From CAWGGS01 sp963822095 (lineage in GTDB: Bacteria > Desulfobacterota > Desulfobulbia > Desulfobulbales > Desulfocapsaceae): 64,000 bases of DNA. The DNA is taken from assembly GCA_963822095.1 (NCBI GenBank), contig CAWGGS010000028.1, positions 1 through 64,000 on the forward strand. Reading direction: 5' to 3'. The first letter of the stretch is position 1, and each line of letters opens with the position of its first letter. Below the pieces are notes generated by a model. That model did not search any database. It was not told the DNA's origin and was given only the letters and a program-made list of their open reading frames with translations. The translations under genes and the position numbers were made by a program. Of this stretch, positions 1 to 9,684 are shown piece after piece.

Positions 1-2
1 TC

Positions 3-617
3 ATCGGCCTCACCTGGGCGCTCATCATCGCCGGCGCCATGCGCCTGACGGATGCGCTGGGCGTGCGCCGCCGCTACGCGCCGGTGGTGGACAGCGTCCT
101 CGCCATCAGCCTGGACCTGGCCTTCGACGCGGTCGCCATTCGGATGGGGCTGTGGACCTGGCGCGAGGTCGGTCCCGAGCAGGGCTGGTTCGGCGTCCCG
201 GCCGGAAACTTCTATGCGTGGCTCTTCGTGACCGTGGGCTTCAGCATGGTGACGCGATGGATCCGGGATCGCGCGCCGGGCGACCCGCGACGCGACTGGC
301 TCCAGCTGCTGAGCCCGATTCCCGCCTACGGCATCCTCCTGGCAGGGCTGCTGCCCTTCATCTGGCTCAAGCCGCTGACCGATGACACGCCGGGGGTGGC
401 CTGGCGCTCTTCGGCGCTCACCCTGGCCGCCTTCTGCGCCATGTCGGCCTGGGCAGTCTGGGGTCCGGATCGCGGCGAGCCGGACGGGCAGCGGACGGCG
501 ATCCTGGACCTCCGCCTGTCGTTCGCGACGCGGATCGCGATCCACCTCTTCTTCCTGGGCGGCCTCCTCTACCTTGGCCTGGCGACCACCAACCGGTGCT
601 GCTCGCGGCCTCCCTGA
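3..617 (+). CDS. carotenoid biosynthesis protein-like membrane protein, partial at left edge
   Basis: The frame is open to the left edge of the window, so the N-terminus is missing. The product is hydrophobic with several predicted membrane spans. The stretch with LDLAFDAVAIRMGLWTW followed by WFGVPAGNFYAW resembles the core of the DUF422/CruF-type carotenoid biosynthesis family, whose members hydrate or modify carotenoid ends in the membrane. The frame ends in TTNRCCSRPP, which does not look native: another frame just after ~600 reads on as LLELPLELVVRSRL, so a frameshift near the end is likely. The DNA is very GC-rich, unlike everything after ~2230. Family assignment is by motif only. Confidence 0.5.
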   Translation: MGLTWALIIAGAMRLTDALGVRRRYAPVVDSVLAISLDLAFDAVAIRMGLWTWREVGPEQGWFGVPAGNFYAWLFVTVGFSMVTRWIRDRAPGDPRRDWLQLLSPIPAYGILLAGLLPFIWLKPLTDDTPGVAWRSSALTLAAFCAMSAWAVWGPDRGEPDGQRTAILDLRLSFATRIAIHLFFLGGLLYLGLATTNRCCSRPP

Positions 618-779
618 TTCTCCTGGCTGCTGGAGCTGCCGCTGGAGCTGGTCGTACGCTCGCGGCTGCATCCTCCCCGAGCCGTAACCGATGACCGCCA
701 TCCGCCGATTCTCGCCCGAGCGCCGGACTGACGCGCCGGCCGGACCGCTGCGGTACCGTAGCGCGGTGACCGATGGGAC

Positions 780-2144
780 GCCGCCACTGATGAGTGCGTC
801 GACCATCTCCGCGAGCTGATCCGCATCCCGAGCGTCAACCCACCCGGATCGCCGGACGGCGCCGCGGGCCGAGACTCGACCGGTGGCGAGACCGCGGCGG
901 CGGCGTACTGCGCGGAGGTGCTCACCTCCGCCGGGCATCCCGGCCGAGGTGCTCGAGACCGCCCCCGGGCGTGGCTCCTGCTTCGCACGCCTGCCGGCCA
1001 CCGTGCCCACCCGGAGCCCCCGCTGTCCTCCTCTCACACGTGGACGTGGTGCCGGTCGACGCCGAAGCATGGACGCGGGACCCGTTCGGCGCCGAGCTGG
1101 TGGATGGCGTGGTCTGGGGCCGCGGCGCGGTCACATGAAGGAGATGGTGGCCATGGAGCTCTTCCGTGCTCCCTGGAGCTGCAGAGGTCCGGCGCCGAGC
1201 GCACACGCGAGGTGATCTTCGCAGCGCTCGCCGACGAGGAGGCGGGAGGCGCGTTTGGTGCCATGCACTGGGTCCGCGAACGCCCGGACCTGTTCGCCGA
1301 TGCCGACGGGCGGCCGGCTGCCGCGGCGCTCAACGAGGTGGGCGGCTACTCGATGACGATCGGTGATCGGCGCGCCTACGCCATCCAGGTCGCGGAGAAG
1401 GGCATCATCTGGACGCGGCTCGTGCCAACCGGCACCCCATCGCACGGCTCGATGCCATCCCCGACAACGCCGCAATCAAGGTCGCTCGGGCGGTGGCCAC
1501 GCTGGCGGAGGCGCCACGGCCGGCGCACGTGATCCCGGTCGTGCGCGGCTTCTTCGACGGGCTTGGGCTGGCCGATGTCGCCGATGCCGCGGAACGCGGC
1601 GATGACGCGCACCGCCCGGGAGCTGCTGGCGGCCAGGGTCGCGGACCCGGTCCTGCGCCGCTCGCTCGACGCCATGCTGCGCGACACGGTGACCCCGAAC
1701 GTGATCCACGTTGGCAAGAAGGTGAACGTGGTGCCCGGCGTCGGAGAGGGCGAGGTCGACGTTCGGACCCTGCCCGACACGGACCAGGAGGGATTCCTCG
1801 CCGCGCTGCAGACGATGGTGGGGGACGACGTCGCGGTGGAATCGGTGATGACCATGCCACCGGTCAGCTGGCCGGCCGATGCCCGGATCGTGGACCTGAT
1901 GCGCGAGGCGCTGCAGGCGGCCGACCCCGACGGGGTCCCGCTCCCCATGATGATCACGCCCGGCACCGACGCCAAGGCGATGGCCCTGCTCGGCATCCCG
2001 ACCTACGGCTTCGCTCCGCTGCGGCTCGCCGCCGACGTGCCGTTCCTCTCGCTCTTCCACGCCAACGACGAGCGAATCCCGGTGAGCGGCCTGCGATTCG
2101 GGCTGCCGGTGCTCCACGAGGTTGTCAGCCGCTTCGGCAGTTGA
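780..2144 (+). pseudogene. M20-family metallopeptidase (ArgE/DapE/PepV-like), broken by about six frame changes
   Basis: Reading across frames gives a complete M20-type zinc peptidase: LIRIPSVNPPG near the start, the metal-binding SHVDVVP at about 1035, GRGAV followed after one missing base by MKEMV at about 1130, the catalytic ADEEAGG at about 1230, and the C-terminal FHANDERIPVSG near 2060. Frame switches occur near 940, 1012, 1136, 1170, 1460 and 1590. At 1133 adding one base would restore the expected GRGAVDMKEM. So many single-base breaks in an otherwise well conserved coding sequence point to sequencing or assembly errors more than to natural decay. No clear start codon was found. High GC separates it from the rest of the window. 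Confidence 0.7.
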
Positions 2145-2217
2145 GCCGGGCCTGGGCGTTGGGCTCCGCCAGATCGACGGCTATACTCCATGGGATCCCC
2201 AGCACGCACGGATGAGC

Positions 2218-2245
2218 ATGACCCTGTGAGTTCTCCGTCCCGTGG
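2218..2245. other. probable chimeric junction between two genomes
   Basis: Left of this point the sequence is strongly GC-rich and error-prone. Right of it the base composition is moderate and the genes are Desulfobacterota-like. The CoA-transferase homology begins abruptly at about 2230 in the middle of the conserved LRPVEISNSPEVVRRLG block, directly after an in-frame TGA at 2227-2229. A gene starting mid-domain at a composition change is the signature of a misassembly; a true recombination cannot be excluded from sequence alone. Confidence 0.65.
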
Positions 2246-2727
2246 AGATATCCAATTCTCCCGAGGTGGTTCGACGCCTGGGTGTTATTGCGATCAATAC
2301 CGCAATTGAAGTTGATATTTATGGTCATGTCAATTCGACCCATGTCGGTGGTTCGCAATTGATGAACGGCATAGGTGGTTCCGGAGATTTTCTTCGCAAC
2401 GGGTCCCTTACCTTTATCGTAACCCCAAGCATTGCCAAAAACGGGGCGATTTCCTCTATTGTCCCGATGGTTTCCCATGTTGATCACAGTGAGCATTCGG
2501 TGGATATCGTGGTGACCGAATACGGGCTGGTGGACACCCGGTCGCTTACTCCCAGGCAGGTTGCAGAAGCGATTATCCAGACCTGCGCACATCCTGATTA
2601 TCGCGATATACTCTGGGATTATTTCCAAAGGGCGGTCCGGACGACAGGAGGACACGAGCCCCATCTCTTGAGCGAGGTTTTTCGCCTCCATCAGCGGTAT
2701 GCATCTTCAGGTGACATGCGGGCTTAA
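2230..2727 (+). CDS. acetyl-CoA hydrolase/CoA-transferase, C-terminal part only
   Basis: About 165 codons match the C-terminal half of the acetyl-CoA hydrolase/succinyl-CoA:acetate CoA-transferase family, which moves CoA between acyl groups. Recognisable blocks are EISNSPEVVRRLG, NTAIEVDIYGHVNSTH, NGIGGSGDF, SSIVPMVSHVDHSEHSVD and VVTEYGLVDTRSL. Full family members have about 430-640 residues, so the N-terminal CoA-binding half with the catalytic glutamate is missing; it would lie beyond the junction at ~2230. The next gene starts 20 bases later in the same direction and probably shares its transcript. A GTG at 2242 is the first possible start in this frame but is inside the conserved domain, so it is not a real start. 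Confidence 0.8.
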   Translation, partial: VLRPVEISNSPEVVRRLGVIAINTAIEVDIYGHVNSTHVGGSQLMNGIGGSGDFLRNGSLTFIVTPSIAKNGAISSIVPMVSHVDHSEHSVDIVVTEYGLVDTRSLTPRQVAEAIIQTCAHPDYRDILWDYFQRAVRTTGGHEPHLLSEVFRLHQRYASSGDMRA

Positions 2728-2747
2728 ATGCCCCGCCGGAGGAGCGA

Positions 2748-5700
2748 ATGCAAGAATTCAAAAAGCATAAAAACGGCAAGGAAAAGTTTAAGTCATTTCA
2801 TGAACTCATGACCAGAAGAATCGGCGAGATACTCCTGGTATCAAGTACGTATGACGCATTTATCATGCAGGAAGACGGCCCGTTGGCCGAAAGGATCATC
2901 CACGAATACCGAGGACTCAATCTTTCCAGGCCGCCCCGTCTCACCTGGATCTCCAACGGAGCCGAGGCCCTGGAAAAAATCCGTGATGGGGAATATGATC
3001 TCGTTATCGTCATGCCCCATATCGGCGATATGGACTCACTTGATCTCTGCGCGAAAATAAGAGAGATTAAAAAAGACCTGCCCATCTTCTTCTTTGCCTA
3101 CGATGCCGGTCATCTCATTGAGGACAAGGAGTATTTTGACCGGAAGATAATCGACAGGACCTTGCTCTGGTCCGGCAATACCGATCTTCTCATGGCCCTT
3201 ATAAAAAGCCAGGAAGATCAAATGAACGTCGCTCTCGACACCGCCCTTGCGAAAATCCGGGTGATAATTTTTGTTGAGGATGACCCCTTCTATCTCTCCT
3301 CGCTGCTGCCCCTACTCTACCGTGAAATCGTCCTGCAGACCCAGGCAGTGATGGACGACAGCCTCAATGAGACGGATCGTCTGCTGCGCATGAGGACCCG
3401 TCCGAAAATACTCGTTGCCGAAAACTACGAGCAGGCCTGGCAGCTTTATCAAAAATATAAAAACTATCTCTTCTGCGTCATCTCCGATGTCCGTTTTGAA
3501 ATGAATGGGGTCGAAGACCCGCAGGCCGGGGTCAAACTTCTCAAGAATATAAAAGCGGAGAAACCGGACACTCCCCTGCTCATGCTCAGTTCGGAATACG
3601 AGAATGCGGAAAAAGCCCAATCAATCCCTGCTCTATTTTCAGACAAGAACTCTTCCAGGCTCCACCAGGATATCGATATCTTCTTTCAGCATTCCTTAGG
3701 GTTCGGCGATTTTATCTTCCGCCTGGAAAACGGCGAACAGGTTGGCCGGGCCAAAAACCTCAGGGCCATGGCCAAAATTCTTAAGACCATCCCCGGTCAG
3801 TCCCTGGAATTTCACGCCAGGCGAAACGACTTTTCCCGCTGGCTGATGGCCCGCTTCGAGATGGATATCGCCCAGAAAATTCGCAAGGTTATGCTTGAGG
3901 ATTTTTCAGGTGTGGAGGAGGCCCGTCACTACCTTATTACGGTTATCCGCAACAAGCTCAAGAAACGGCAACTCGGCCAGGTAACCGATTTTGTCCACGA
4001 CGAATTCGATCCCGATACCGATTTCGTCAAGATCGGCAAGGGTTCCCTCGGCGGCAAGGCAAGGGGGTTGGCATTTATATCGCATCTCCTAAGCGAAGAG
4101 GGGAGAAATGCAGTTCAGTTTGACGATATTCAGTTCTCCCTGCCCAAGACCATGGTCATCACCACCGAAGGGTTTGACCTCTTTGCGGTACAGAACAATA
4201 TCTTCGAGACATTGAACCATGTCTCCGGCGATGCCGAGATCGAGCAGATTTTCCTGCGCTCCTCTTTTCCCGAGGAACTCCACCAGGATCTTCGCCTCTT
4301 TCTCGAACACAGCAACTACCCTTTGGCCATCCGGTCTTCCGCCATCCTGGAAGATGCCCACTACCGCGCCAGTGCTGGTGCCTACACCACCTACATGCTG
4401 CCGAACAACGATGACAACATCGAGGTGAGACTGGAACAGGTCATCGAGGCAATCAAACTTATCTACTCCTCGATATTCAAGGAAACACCAAGAAATCTGG
4501 CCAAAAATTCCGTCTACCGCCAGGAGGACGACAAAATGGCCGTGATCGTCCAGCAGCTGGTCGGCACGCAGCAGAACGGCTTTTTCTACCCGGCCATTTC
4601 CGGGGTGGCCCAGTCCTACAACTTTTATCCGGTATCCTATATGAAGGCGGATGAGGGCGTCGCCCATATAGCCCTTGGACTGGGAAAGACAGTGGTTGAC
4701 GGAGGCGTCGCCCTGCGTTTCTCACCTAAGTACCCGAAACTCCTGCCCCAGTTCTCCAATGTTGATGACATTCTCAAGAACTGCCAGCGTCATTTCTACG
4801 CTCTGGACATGCGCAATCCAGCCGAGATGAACCTTACCAATCTGCTCAAACGGATTGAAATTGATCAAGCGACGAATCATTATCCCGTTTGCAAGCTCGC
4901 CTCAACCTATAGTGTTGAGGATGCAAGAATACGCGACTCCTACTCGGGCAAGGGATTTCCGGTAATCACCTTTGCCAACATACTCAAATATAGCGAAATA
5001 CCTCTCGGAGAAATCCTTTCCGAACTCCTGGCTATCGGCGAAAGAGGAATGGGCTGCCCGGTGGAGATCGAGTTTGCTGTTAACCTTGCAGAAGGGGAAA
5101 AACCGCACTTCAACCTCCTCCAGATCCGTCCCATGGCGGTTGCCCAGAGCCGTGCCAATATCACCCTTTCAGCCCATGACAGACAAACCTGCTGGTGTTT
5201 TTCCAACATGACCATGGGACAGAGCCAGATAAAACCTATTACCGCCATCGTCTATGTCAAGCCGGAGAGCTTCGATACTGCAAAAACCAGGGAAATCGCA
5301 TCAGAGATCAACTCCCTCAACGGTCTACTCAGGCAAGAGGCTAAAAAGTATCTCCTCATCGGCCCCGGCAGGTGGGGCAGCGCCGACAGGTGGCTGGGAA
5401 TCCCCGTAAAATGGAACGCCATCACCGAGGCCCACACCATCATCGAGACCACCTCGAAAAGACTTCACGCCGAGCCCTCACAGGGGAGTCACTTTTTTCA
5501 CAATATAACCTCGCTGGGCATCAACTATCTTGTTGTGCCTCCCACATGGTGAGAGCTTCATATCCATGGAGTGGCTGGAACAGCAGCCGGTGGTAAAAGA
5601 GACGGAGTTTCTTAAATACGTGCAACCTGCCCCTGCGGCTCTCTTGAAGATCGACGGCACTTCCTCGACAGGTCTCCTTCTTCCCCGCAGGGGAGATTGA
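2748..5700 (+). CDS. receiver domains fused to PEP/pyruvate-binding (PPDK_N) domain; one-base frame break near 5544
   Basis: A ~980-residue protein. Residues ~25-150 form a receiver-like domain in which the phosphoacceptor position reads YDLVIVMPHIG, without the usual Asp. Residues ~165-300 form a second receiver with the acidic pair (FVEDD) and the SDVRF aspartate. From ~430 a PEP-synthase/PPDK ATP-binding domain follows (IGKGSLGGKARGL, LAIRSSAILEDA, and YLLIGPGRWGS near the end). The phosphohistidine swivel and PEP domains are absent, so it is not a complete PEP synthase; it may be a regulator or an ATP-dependent phosphotransferase. Start ATG at 2748 has GGAGGAG just upstream. The frame stops at 5552 after VVPPTW, but the expected C-terminus (ESFISMEWLEQQP to KIDGTSSTGLLLP) continues in another frame to a stop at 5700: one extra base near 5544 explains this. 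Confidence 0.8.
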
Positions 5701-5722
5701 GACAGTAATGGGGTCATAATAG

Positions 5723-5831
5723 GGTCTTTCTTTGGCTCAAATAATGCGATATGGTTTATAGGAAAGTATGTCAAGACCATTGCGAATAGAATATCCTGGA
5801 GCCTGCTATCATGTATTGAACCAAGGCAGAT
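5723..5831 (+). pseudogene. RAYT (REP-associated tyrosine transposase) N-terminal remnant with its leader
   Basis: An ATG at 5768 starts MSRPLRIEYPGACYHVLNQG, the characteristic N-terminus of Y1-type REP-associated transposases. After about 21 codons the homology ends and the frame runs into unrelated sequence. The upstream leader (GTCTTTCTTTGGCTC, then GCGATATGGTTTATAGGAAA) recurs near 8548 and 9685. Only the N-terminus is left, so it is inactive: the HUH motif and catalytic Tyr are gone. Confidence 0.7.
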
Positions 5832-5892
5832 TCGGAGTCCGTAAAGAGTCAAGAAAAGACTTGACTCTTTTTCCTTTTTTACAATCAAGCTC

Positions 5893-6006
5893 GATCAGGT
5901 CGTGGGATTTACCAATTCAATGGCCAAATTAATGTTGAATGGTAAAATGGCCGAAATCATTGATACAGCTAAGTCAGGGTTAAAATATCTCAAAGAGCTT
6001 TTATAA
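5893..6006 (+). pseudogene. C-terminal gene fragment of unknown origin
   Basis: A short open frame ending VGFTNSMAKLMLNGKMAEI then KSGLKYLKELL and a stop at 6004-6006 reads like the amphipathic C-terminus of a protein. It directly follows the broken RAYT fragment, as though a gene had been truncated by that insertion. I do not recognise the family, and it may be chance. Confidence 0.2.
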
Positions 6007-6034
6007 AATAATCATTCAGGAATGAATAAAAGTT

Positions 6035-7567
6035 ATGCGTGAAGCCATCAAGTTTACGATCATCGCTTTGTCCATTATTGTTGTATTGGTCGGAATTATT
6101 CTTTGGCCATTACCAGGTTTTGTAATTCTGGCATCCCTGCTCTTGCTGTTAGGCTTTCACGATATTGTCCAAAAGAAACATACCATTCTCAGGAACTTTC
6201 CTGTCATTGGTCATATGCGTTATTTACTGGAAATGATAGCACCTGAATTCCATCAGTATTTTGTTGAATCAGATACAGATGGAAGCCCCATTGATCGAAA
6301 TCATAGAAGCTATATATACCAGAGAGCAAAAGAGCAGAACGAAAGCCATCCTTTTGGCACCGAACTGGATGTGTATAGTGAAAATTATGAATGGATGAAG
6401 CATAGCATTTATCCAGCTCAAAAATTGCAGACTCCACCGCGAGTTACCATTGGCGGTCCTGACTGCAAAAACCCGTACAGTGCCAGTCTATTTAATATCT
6501 CTGCCATGAGTTATGGCTCTTTGAGCAAAAATGCCATAGAAGCACTCAATTTGGGAGCTAAAGCGGGTAATTTTTTTCACGATACCGGTGAAGGCGGCAT
6601 TTCTAAATACCATAGGAATGGGGGTGATTTGGTTTGGGAAATAGGTACTGGTTATTTTGGTTGCAGAACAGATGACGGTTATTTTGATGCTGAAAAATTC
6701 AAGGAAAAAGCCAACTGGGAAGAAGTCAAAATGGTAGAAATTAAAATTTCACAAGGTGCGAAACCCGGACATGGCGGCGTACTTCCCGCGGTAAAAAACA
6801 ATGAAGAAATTGCAGAAATTCGCGGTATACAACCACATACAGATGTGCTTTCACCACCAGGACATTCCGCCTTTACTAATGCCGAAGAATTATTGCATTT
6901 TGTGCAACAACTGCGTGAACTATCTAATGGAAAACCTGTAGGTTTTAAATTAGCCATAGGGAGCAAGGAAGAGTTTATTGATATCTGTGAAAAAATGATG
7001 GAAACAGGCATTAAGCCGGATTTTATTACTGTTGACGGTGGAGAAGGTGGCACCGGAGCAGCTCCAATTGACTTCTCAAACTATGTAGGTATGCCATGGG
7101 AAGATGCATTAATATTTGTATGCGACACCTTATGTAAATATGATCTCAAAAAAGAGATAAAAATAATAACAGCTACTAAAATATTTACAGCAGTTGATAT
7201 ATTCAAATCACTCTGTATTGGAGCGGATGTCTGTAATTCTGCAAGAGGAATGATGCTTGCTTTAGGTTGTATTCAGGCTTTGCGCTGTAATACCAATGAA
7301 TGCCCCACAGGTATAGCTACCCACAATCCACGACTTGTGAGAGGTTTAGTAGTTTCTGAAAAATGGAAGAGAGTTAAAAATTACCATCACAACATACTCA
7401 ATGATTTCCTAGAACTCCTCTCAGCCTCAGGATGTACGTCGCCAGCTCAACTTGACAGAAGTTTTATTTTCAAAAGAGTTAATAATCAATGGTTATCATA
7501 TAAAGAAGTGAGTAATAGAGCGGGCAGATCTGAGGACAGAAAAAAACATACAAGGGCCGCCCATTAA
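6035..7567 (+). CDS. membrane-anchored FMN-binding glutamate synthase-family protein
   Basis: A 510-residue protein. The first ~40 residues hold one or two membrane spans (IIALSIIVVLVGIILWP, GFVILASLLLLL). The rest matches the FMN/Fe-S synthase domain of glutamate synthase: ISAMSYGSLSKNAIEALN, GEGGISKYH, KISQGAKPGHGG, FITVDGGEGGTGAAP and the cysteine-containing LRCNTNECPTGIATH. Family members of this stand-alone type lack the glutaminase domain, and their substrate is not well established. The gene is clearly AT-richer than its neighbours to the left, and its codon use suggests acquisition. It stands alone, followed by ~240 bp without a gene. No good Shine-Dalgarno sequence is visible before the ATG. 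Confidence 0.85.
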   Translation: MREAIKFTIIALSIIVVLVGIILWPLPGFVILASLLLLLGFHDIVQKKHTILRNFPVIGHMRYLLEMIAPEFHQYFVESDTDGSPIDRNHRSYIYQRAKEQNESHPFGTELDVYSENYEWMKHSIYPAQKLQTPPRVTIGGPDCKNPYSASLFNISAMSYGSLSKNAIEALNLGAKAGNFFHDTGEGGISKYHRNGGDLVWEIGTGYFGCRTDDGYFDAEKFKEKANWEEVKMVEIKISQGAKPGHGGVLPAVKNNEEIAEIRGIQPHTDVLSPPGHSAFTNAEELLHFVQQLRELSNGKPVGFKLAIGSKEEFIDICEKMMETGIKPDFITVDGGEGGTGAAPIDFSNYVGMPWEDALIFVCDTLCKYDLKKEIKIITATKIFTAVDIFKSLCIGADVCNSARGMMLALGCIQALRCNTNECPTGIATHNPRLVRGLVVSEKWKRVKNYHHNILNDFLELLSASGCTSPAQLDRSFIFKRVNNQWLSYKEVSNRAGRSEDRKKHTRAAH

Positions 7568-7809
7568 ATATTAATTATTGATGGGATGCACACCATCGGA
7601 ACCTAAAAACAGGAGGCCACAAAGTATTCAACCTGGCCTTTCACCAGATGAACCGGTGAAGGCGGCGTTATATGCCTCGATCAAACAATAGACGTTGTCA
7701 TCACTAAGGAATTTTCAGATATTCTAAGTATTGTTGAATTTGTCTATATTCAAGGATAATGCAAGTAATCGCACCTCGAATAGATCACAAAAACACAGGT
7801 GGTACCCAT

Positions 7810-8517
7810 ATGGCTGCAAAACCGACCTATGAAGAATTGGAACAAACGATTCATGAATTAGAACAAGCAGAATCTATGCGCAAGTTGGCGGAACATACGT
7901 TGCTCTACAAAACTGCACTCCTTGAAGCCCAATTGAATTCTTCCATTGACGGCATAATAGTAGTCGACGCTAAGGGAAAAAAGATCCTTCAGAACCAAAA
8001 GACCGTCGAACTATGGAAGATTCCGCAACATATTACCGACAATGATGACGACGAGGTTCAGGTTCAACATGTCATGCAAATGACCAAGAATCCAGAGCAG
8101 TTTGTTGAAAAGATTACCCATCTATACAAACATCCGGATGAGACCAGCCGGGACGAGGTCGAATTAAGGGACGGAACAGTTTTTGACCGCTATTCAGCCC
8201 CTGTTATTGGAAATGATGGGCAAAACTTTGGGAGAATCTGGACGTTCCGAGACATTACCGACCGTAAGCAGGCGGAAGTTGAAAGAGAAAATTTAATAGC
8301 GGATCTTCAAGCAGCTTTAAAAGAAATACATACATTAAAAGGTATTATTCCCATTTGCTCACATTGTAAAAAAATTCGAGATGACAAAGGATATTGGAAT
8401 CAAATTGAGGCATACATCCAGGATCATTCCGAAGCGGAGTTCAGCCATAGTATTTGCCAGGAATGTGCCAAAAAATATTATCCCGATATGGACCTTTTCG
8501 ATGAAGACCAAGGATAA
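7810..8517 (+). CDS. PAS-domain signalling protein with Cys-rich C-terminal motif
   Basis: The start ATG at 7810 is preferred over an upstream in-frame one because MAAKPTYEELEQTIHELEQ is the usual beginning of this kind of Desulfobacterota PAS protein. A short coiled coil (residues ~5-35) precedes a PAS domain (~40-150) ending in the PAC-like GRIWTFRDITDRKQAE. The C-terminus has GIIPICSHCKKIRDDKGYW and later ICQECAKKYYPD: four cysteines that could bind a metal. This tail is common on PAS and receiver proteins of this group. There is no kinase, GGDEF or HTH domain, so its output is unknown. Confidence 0.7.
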   Translation: MAAKPTYEELEQTIHELEQAESMRKLAEHTLLYKTALLEAQLNSSIDGIIVVDAKGKKILQNQKTVELWKIPQHITDNDDDEVQVQHVMQMTKNPEQFVEKITHLYKHPDETSRDEVELRDGTVFDRYSAPVIGNDGQNFGRIWTFRDITDRKQAEVERENLIADLQAALKEIHTLKGIIPICSHCKKIRDDKGYWNQIEAYIQDHSEAEFSHSICQECAKKYYPDMDLFDEDQG

Positions 8518-8923
8518 TATATCCTATTCCTAGAACGGGAACGGGGGCAAGTCTTTCTTAGGATCTAACGAAACGATACAGTATATAGGAAAATATGCCA
8601 CTCGGTATTGACCCGTGACGTAGTTTGAAATCGACACGAAATTGAGTGTGGGTGATACAGGGAACGCTCTTACTCTTTTAACTTAAGGGAATGGCGGAAC
8701 GATTGGAAAATTATAGCTTATTCTCAACTATTAAAATAAATAAATGCACATAAAGACATGCGTGTATTTTTACGTTATATTAAGATTTTAAATGACTTTT
8801 TATTTCTAAGACAGCTAAAAGCTATATCAAGATTTCCAAACACAGAATGTGTGTGTCCTTAATTCCGTACCCGTTTGTATTTACGATGGGAGAGAATGTA
8901 CATCGGGGATGTTCTTAACAAAA
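8518..8923. other. gene-free stretch with a RAYT leader remnant
   Basis: No open frame of note. Positions ~8548-8600 repeat the RAYT leader seen at 5723 (GTCTTTCTT, then CAGTATATAGGAAAATATGCC), so a further transposase probably once began here. The remainder is AT-rich and shows nothing I can assign. Confidence 0.35.
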
Positions 8924-9439
8924 TTACCTGACAGCGTCCACAAATCGATTTTCAAGTTCATTTCTTGCCGTCTTTAATTGGTCGATAAAGGCGAAAATCT
9001 CGTTTCCCGCACCATTTTGTTGTCGCCTGAGCACATCTTTCTGGGCCCCACAGATATACCAGGTGCAGATAAACGGCCGTTCCCTACGATTGAGACAACA
9101 CCCCTGGGGGGTGAGATGCACACAGGTGCGATCCGCATTTCTTGTTATCTGTTGTCGGGGCAGCCGGTTGTCGGCCAGGTAGAGGAAGAGGAGATCTCTC
9201 AAGTCATACCAGATCGTTGCCACTGTGCAACAGATTGTCGTACAACTGCAGCAGGTAATAGCACCAAGACTGTCCAGAGGACCGTCCAGTTCTACATACC
9301 CGTCCTCAATCCTCCGGGCAATGTCACGCAAATGATCCCCTTCCCCGCCAAGACCTGCAACCGCCGTAGTTATCGACAAAACCACTTGGGACCACTCTTG
9401 CCGGTCCTGCCAGGGTATCCATTGTCTCGTCGCGTCCAT
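8924..9439 (-). CDS. cysteine-cluster protein (YkgJ-like, putative metal binding)
   Basis: A 171-residue protein with a dense cysteine cluster (CCSCTTICC at residues ~62-70) and later CVHLTPQGCCLNRRERPFIC followed by TWYIC. Such Cys-rich spacing resembles the CxxCxxCC/YkgJ family thought to chelate zinc or an iron-sulfur cluster; whether it really belongs to that family is uncertain. There is no signal peptide, so it is probably cytoplasmic. A purine-rich AAGGAAGGAG lies directly before the ATG, closer than ideal. It is transcribed away from repeat copy A and has no operon partner. Confidence 0.5.
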   Translation of the reverse strand: MDATRQWIPWQDRQEWSQVVLSITTAVAGLGGEGDHLRDIARRIEDGYVELDGPLDSLGAITCCSCTTICCTVATIWYDLRDLLFLYLADNRLPRQQITRNADRTCVHLTPQGCCLNRRERPFICTWYICGAQKDVLRRQQNGAGNEIFAFIDQLKTARNELENRFVDAVR

Positions 9440-9460
9440 CTCCTTCCTTTTTCACCCAGC

Positions 9461-9590
9461 GGGCAAACCGATATGCCCCACCAGCCAGGTCGCTTCTTGG
9501 AAAAGCAGGCAACCAGCCTTTCCCATACCTTCTAGCTTGCGATCATCTCAATTGATAAACGGCAGGCTAGCCTTTCCTATCTTATCTTGC
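9461..9590. repeat. palindrome-like repeat related to 37912-38010
   Basis: The segment with CCGATATGCC, then GGTCGCTTCTTGGAAAAG and AGCCTTTCCCA has the same order of blocks as the long inverted repeat at 37912-38010 (CGATATGGCC, GTCGCTTTTGGAAAAGGC, AGCCTTTCCCA). A second AGCCTTTCC follows near 9572. The arms here are more degraded. Similarity was judged by eye. Confidence 0.35.
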
Positions 9591-9684
9591 AAGATTTTCT
9601 TCGGTCAAACTGCAATCCTCTCAGGGCATATCAAAGTATCAAGGGTGAGCCATTAACTTATTAACTTAATAATTAAACTTTGTA

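Noticed and set aside
2242..2727. GTG at 2242 as a true start of a 161-residue CoA-transferase
   Set aside because: The conserved block already begins at 2230 upstream of it, so the protein is truncated, not short.
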